Positions 30,825-31,527 of a DNA stretch of 31,527 nucleotides are shown piece by piece; position 1 is the stretch's first letter; each line of letters begins with the position of its first letter. The notes under the pieces are model-generated. The model searched no databases, was not told the DNA's origin, and worked only from the letters and a program-made list of their open reading frames with translations. The stretch lies in NCBI GenBank assembly GCA_946803715.1, contig CAMPET010000147.1:43958-75484 (forward strand), given 5' to 3'. The DNA is from Beroe ovata (lineage: Eukaryota > Ctenophora > Nuda > Beroida > Beroidae). The translations under genes were made by a program, and so were the position numbers.

Positions 30825-31189
30825 ATGGTTCGAGCAAGCAGCTGTTACAAGTGTGGTGACAAGAGCCACCTTGTCAAAGACTGTACAGCAACAGGTAGTT
30901 GTATACCCCATTTGATCAGTTGTTAACTGTATTATTTTTCAATCCTGTAGTCGGTAGTACCAGGGAGTACCAACTTTCTTCTGATATTTTCAACTCTGAT
31001 TTTACAGATCCACTGTGTTACAACTGTAAGAAGACTGGCCATATCTCCAGTGACTGTCTTGAAGAAGGTGATAGAGCTCGAATGTCCAGATATATTGTGG
31101 AAGATAAACGCCATTTTGTCCACGAACACCTTTGGAATTTCCACATTGGCACTAGAATTTGCGGCCTTAGTTTGCCCCTTATATTTTGA
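30825..31189 (+). CDS. Small double CCHC zinc-knuckle protein
   Basis: Exon 1 is 30825-30894 and exon 2 starts at 31008 after GATTTTACAG, joined in phase 1. The product has two CCHC knuckles, CYKCGDKSHLVKDC and CYNCKKTGHISSDC (C-x2-C-x4-H-x4-C). This is the fold of CNBP-like single-stranded nucleic-acid-binding proteins and of retroelement Gag proteins. If exon 2 runs on unspliced it ends at TGA 31187-31189, giving 83 residues. Alternatively a GTGATA donor after DCLEEG (31071) could join an acceptor at about 31219 (AACCGCAG), giving an end EVESKVLSKEVYGYTANIAK. The intron argues for a host gene over a Gag fragment. The start ATG is three bases after CTCATATAG, which looks like a 3' splice site. 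The identity of the orthologue is not clear. Confidence 0.6.
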
Positions 31190-31242
31190 TGTTGTATCAA
31201 TGGCGTAGCAACCGCAGAAGTTGAATCCAAAGTCTTATCTAA

Positions 31243-31527
31243 AGAGGTGTATGGGTATACTGCAAACATAGCAAAATACTGAATATTGATTTTCTAATCC
31301 AAGGATTGTACAAAAAGTACAGCCGAATCTTTGGGTGTGATACTACACCAATCAGAATAGATAAGTTGATAAGAAACGGGAAGTTGATAAGAAACGGGAA
31401 GCAGTACATTGTACAGGTGTTCATTCCCAGTTTACCATACCAGTCTACCATGAATTTGTCCCTAAACCATTGTTGTAACCCAGTGAAATGGCAGCTGGCA
31501 GTGAATCCAGTCCTCGAGCAATTATAC
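31243..31527 (+). CDS. Possible exon of an unidentified protein, running off the window
   Basis: An open frame without a start codon continues to the window edge for 95 codons. It reads GLYKKYSRIFGCDTTPIRID, then KLIRNGKLIRNGKQYIVQVF and IPSLPYQSTMNLSLNHCC. An 18-bp unit (31363-31380, 31381-31398) is duplicated exactly and in frame (KLIRNG twice). A TTTTCTAATCCAAG sequence at about 31290-31303 could be the 3' splice site. It may be a further exon of the zinc-knuckle gene or a new gene. No family is recognised, and coding status is uncertain. Confidence 0.35.

Noticed and set aside
30825-31189. Zinc-knuckle gene as a retroelement Gag fragment
   Set aside because: The two knuckles are split by an intron with good borders, and no protease or polymerase sequence lies nearby. 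Not fully excluded.
1-31527. tRNA, rRNA or CRISPR loci
   Set aside because: No cloverleaf with A and B boxes, no rRNA core sequence and no regularly spaced repeat-spacer array was seen on reading both strands; a covariance-model search was not possible.

Overview
The window is animal-type nuclear DNA: small multi-exon genes with short GT-AG introns (many about 70-150 bp), short intergenic spacers and abundant non-coding repeats. The protein set (GINS1, BLOC1S2, COMMD9, AMT, omega-class GST, PIGS, TTC32, C11orf54-type ester hydrolase, EXD3/Mut-7, a secreted/membrane LRR protein) points to a metazoan or close relative. The compactness would suit an early-branching animal such as a sponge, but the phylum is an inference I cannot prove here. 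Two single Ns (1113 and 4726) mark assembly joins.

Layout. Positions 1-300 hold the 3' end of an unidentified gene. Positions 300-1112 are intergenic, with a 56-bp direct repeat that ends exactly at an N. Positions 1141-4616 and 4727-8226 are two copies of one 3.5-kb segment. Each carries, on the minus strand, the first four exons of the replication factor GINS1 (PSF1). Each also carries a 50-bp minisatellite, a transposon-protein relic, a CG-rich hairpin element and a 50-nt palindrome. The last GINS1 exon is found in neither copy.

From 8308 to 24485 nine genes lie on the plus strand, mostly 200-800 bp apart: BLOC1S2 (lysosome-related organelle biogenesis), COMMD9 (endosomal trafficking), AMT (mitochondrial glycine cleavage), an omega GST, an unidentified C2H2 protein, PIGS (GPI transamidase), TTC32, a C11orf54-type hydrolase and EXD3 (3'-5' exonuclease plus Mut7-C). 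They share no obvious pathway; what is notable is the co-orientation. The TTC32 and C11orf54 reading frames appear to overlap by 32 nt on the same strand. EXD3 carries an unusual acidic N-terminal extension of about 330 residues.

Positions 24486-26507 look non-coding. Positions 26508-28344 encode a short single-pass LRR protein whose first intron is filled with a TGACACCACTT-type repeat. Positions 28345-30824 are repeat-rich. Positions 30825-31189 encode a small double CCHC zinc-knuckle protein, and an open frame of unknown identity runs off the right edge.

Gene identities come from recognising conserved protein sequence by eye, and exon limits from splice consensus plus phase agreement. No database search was run.
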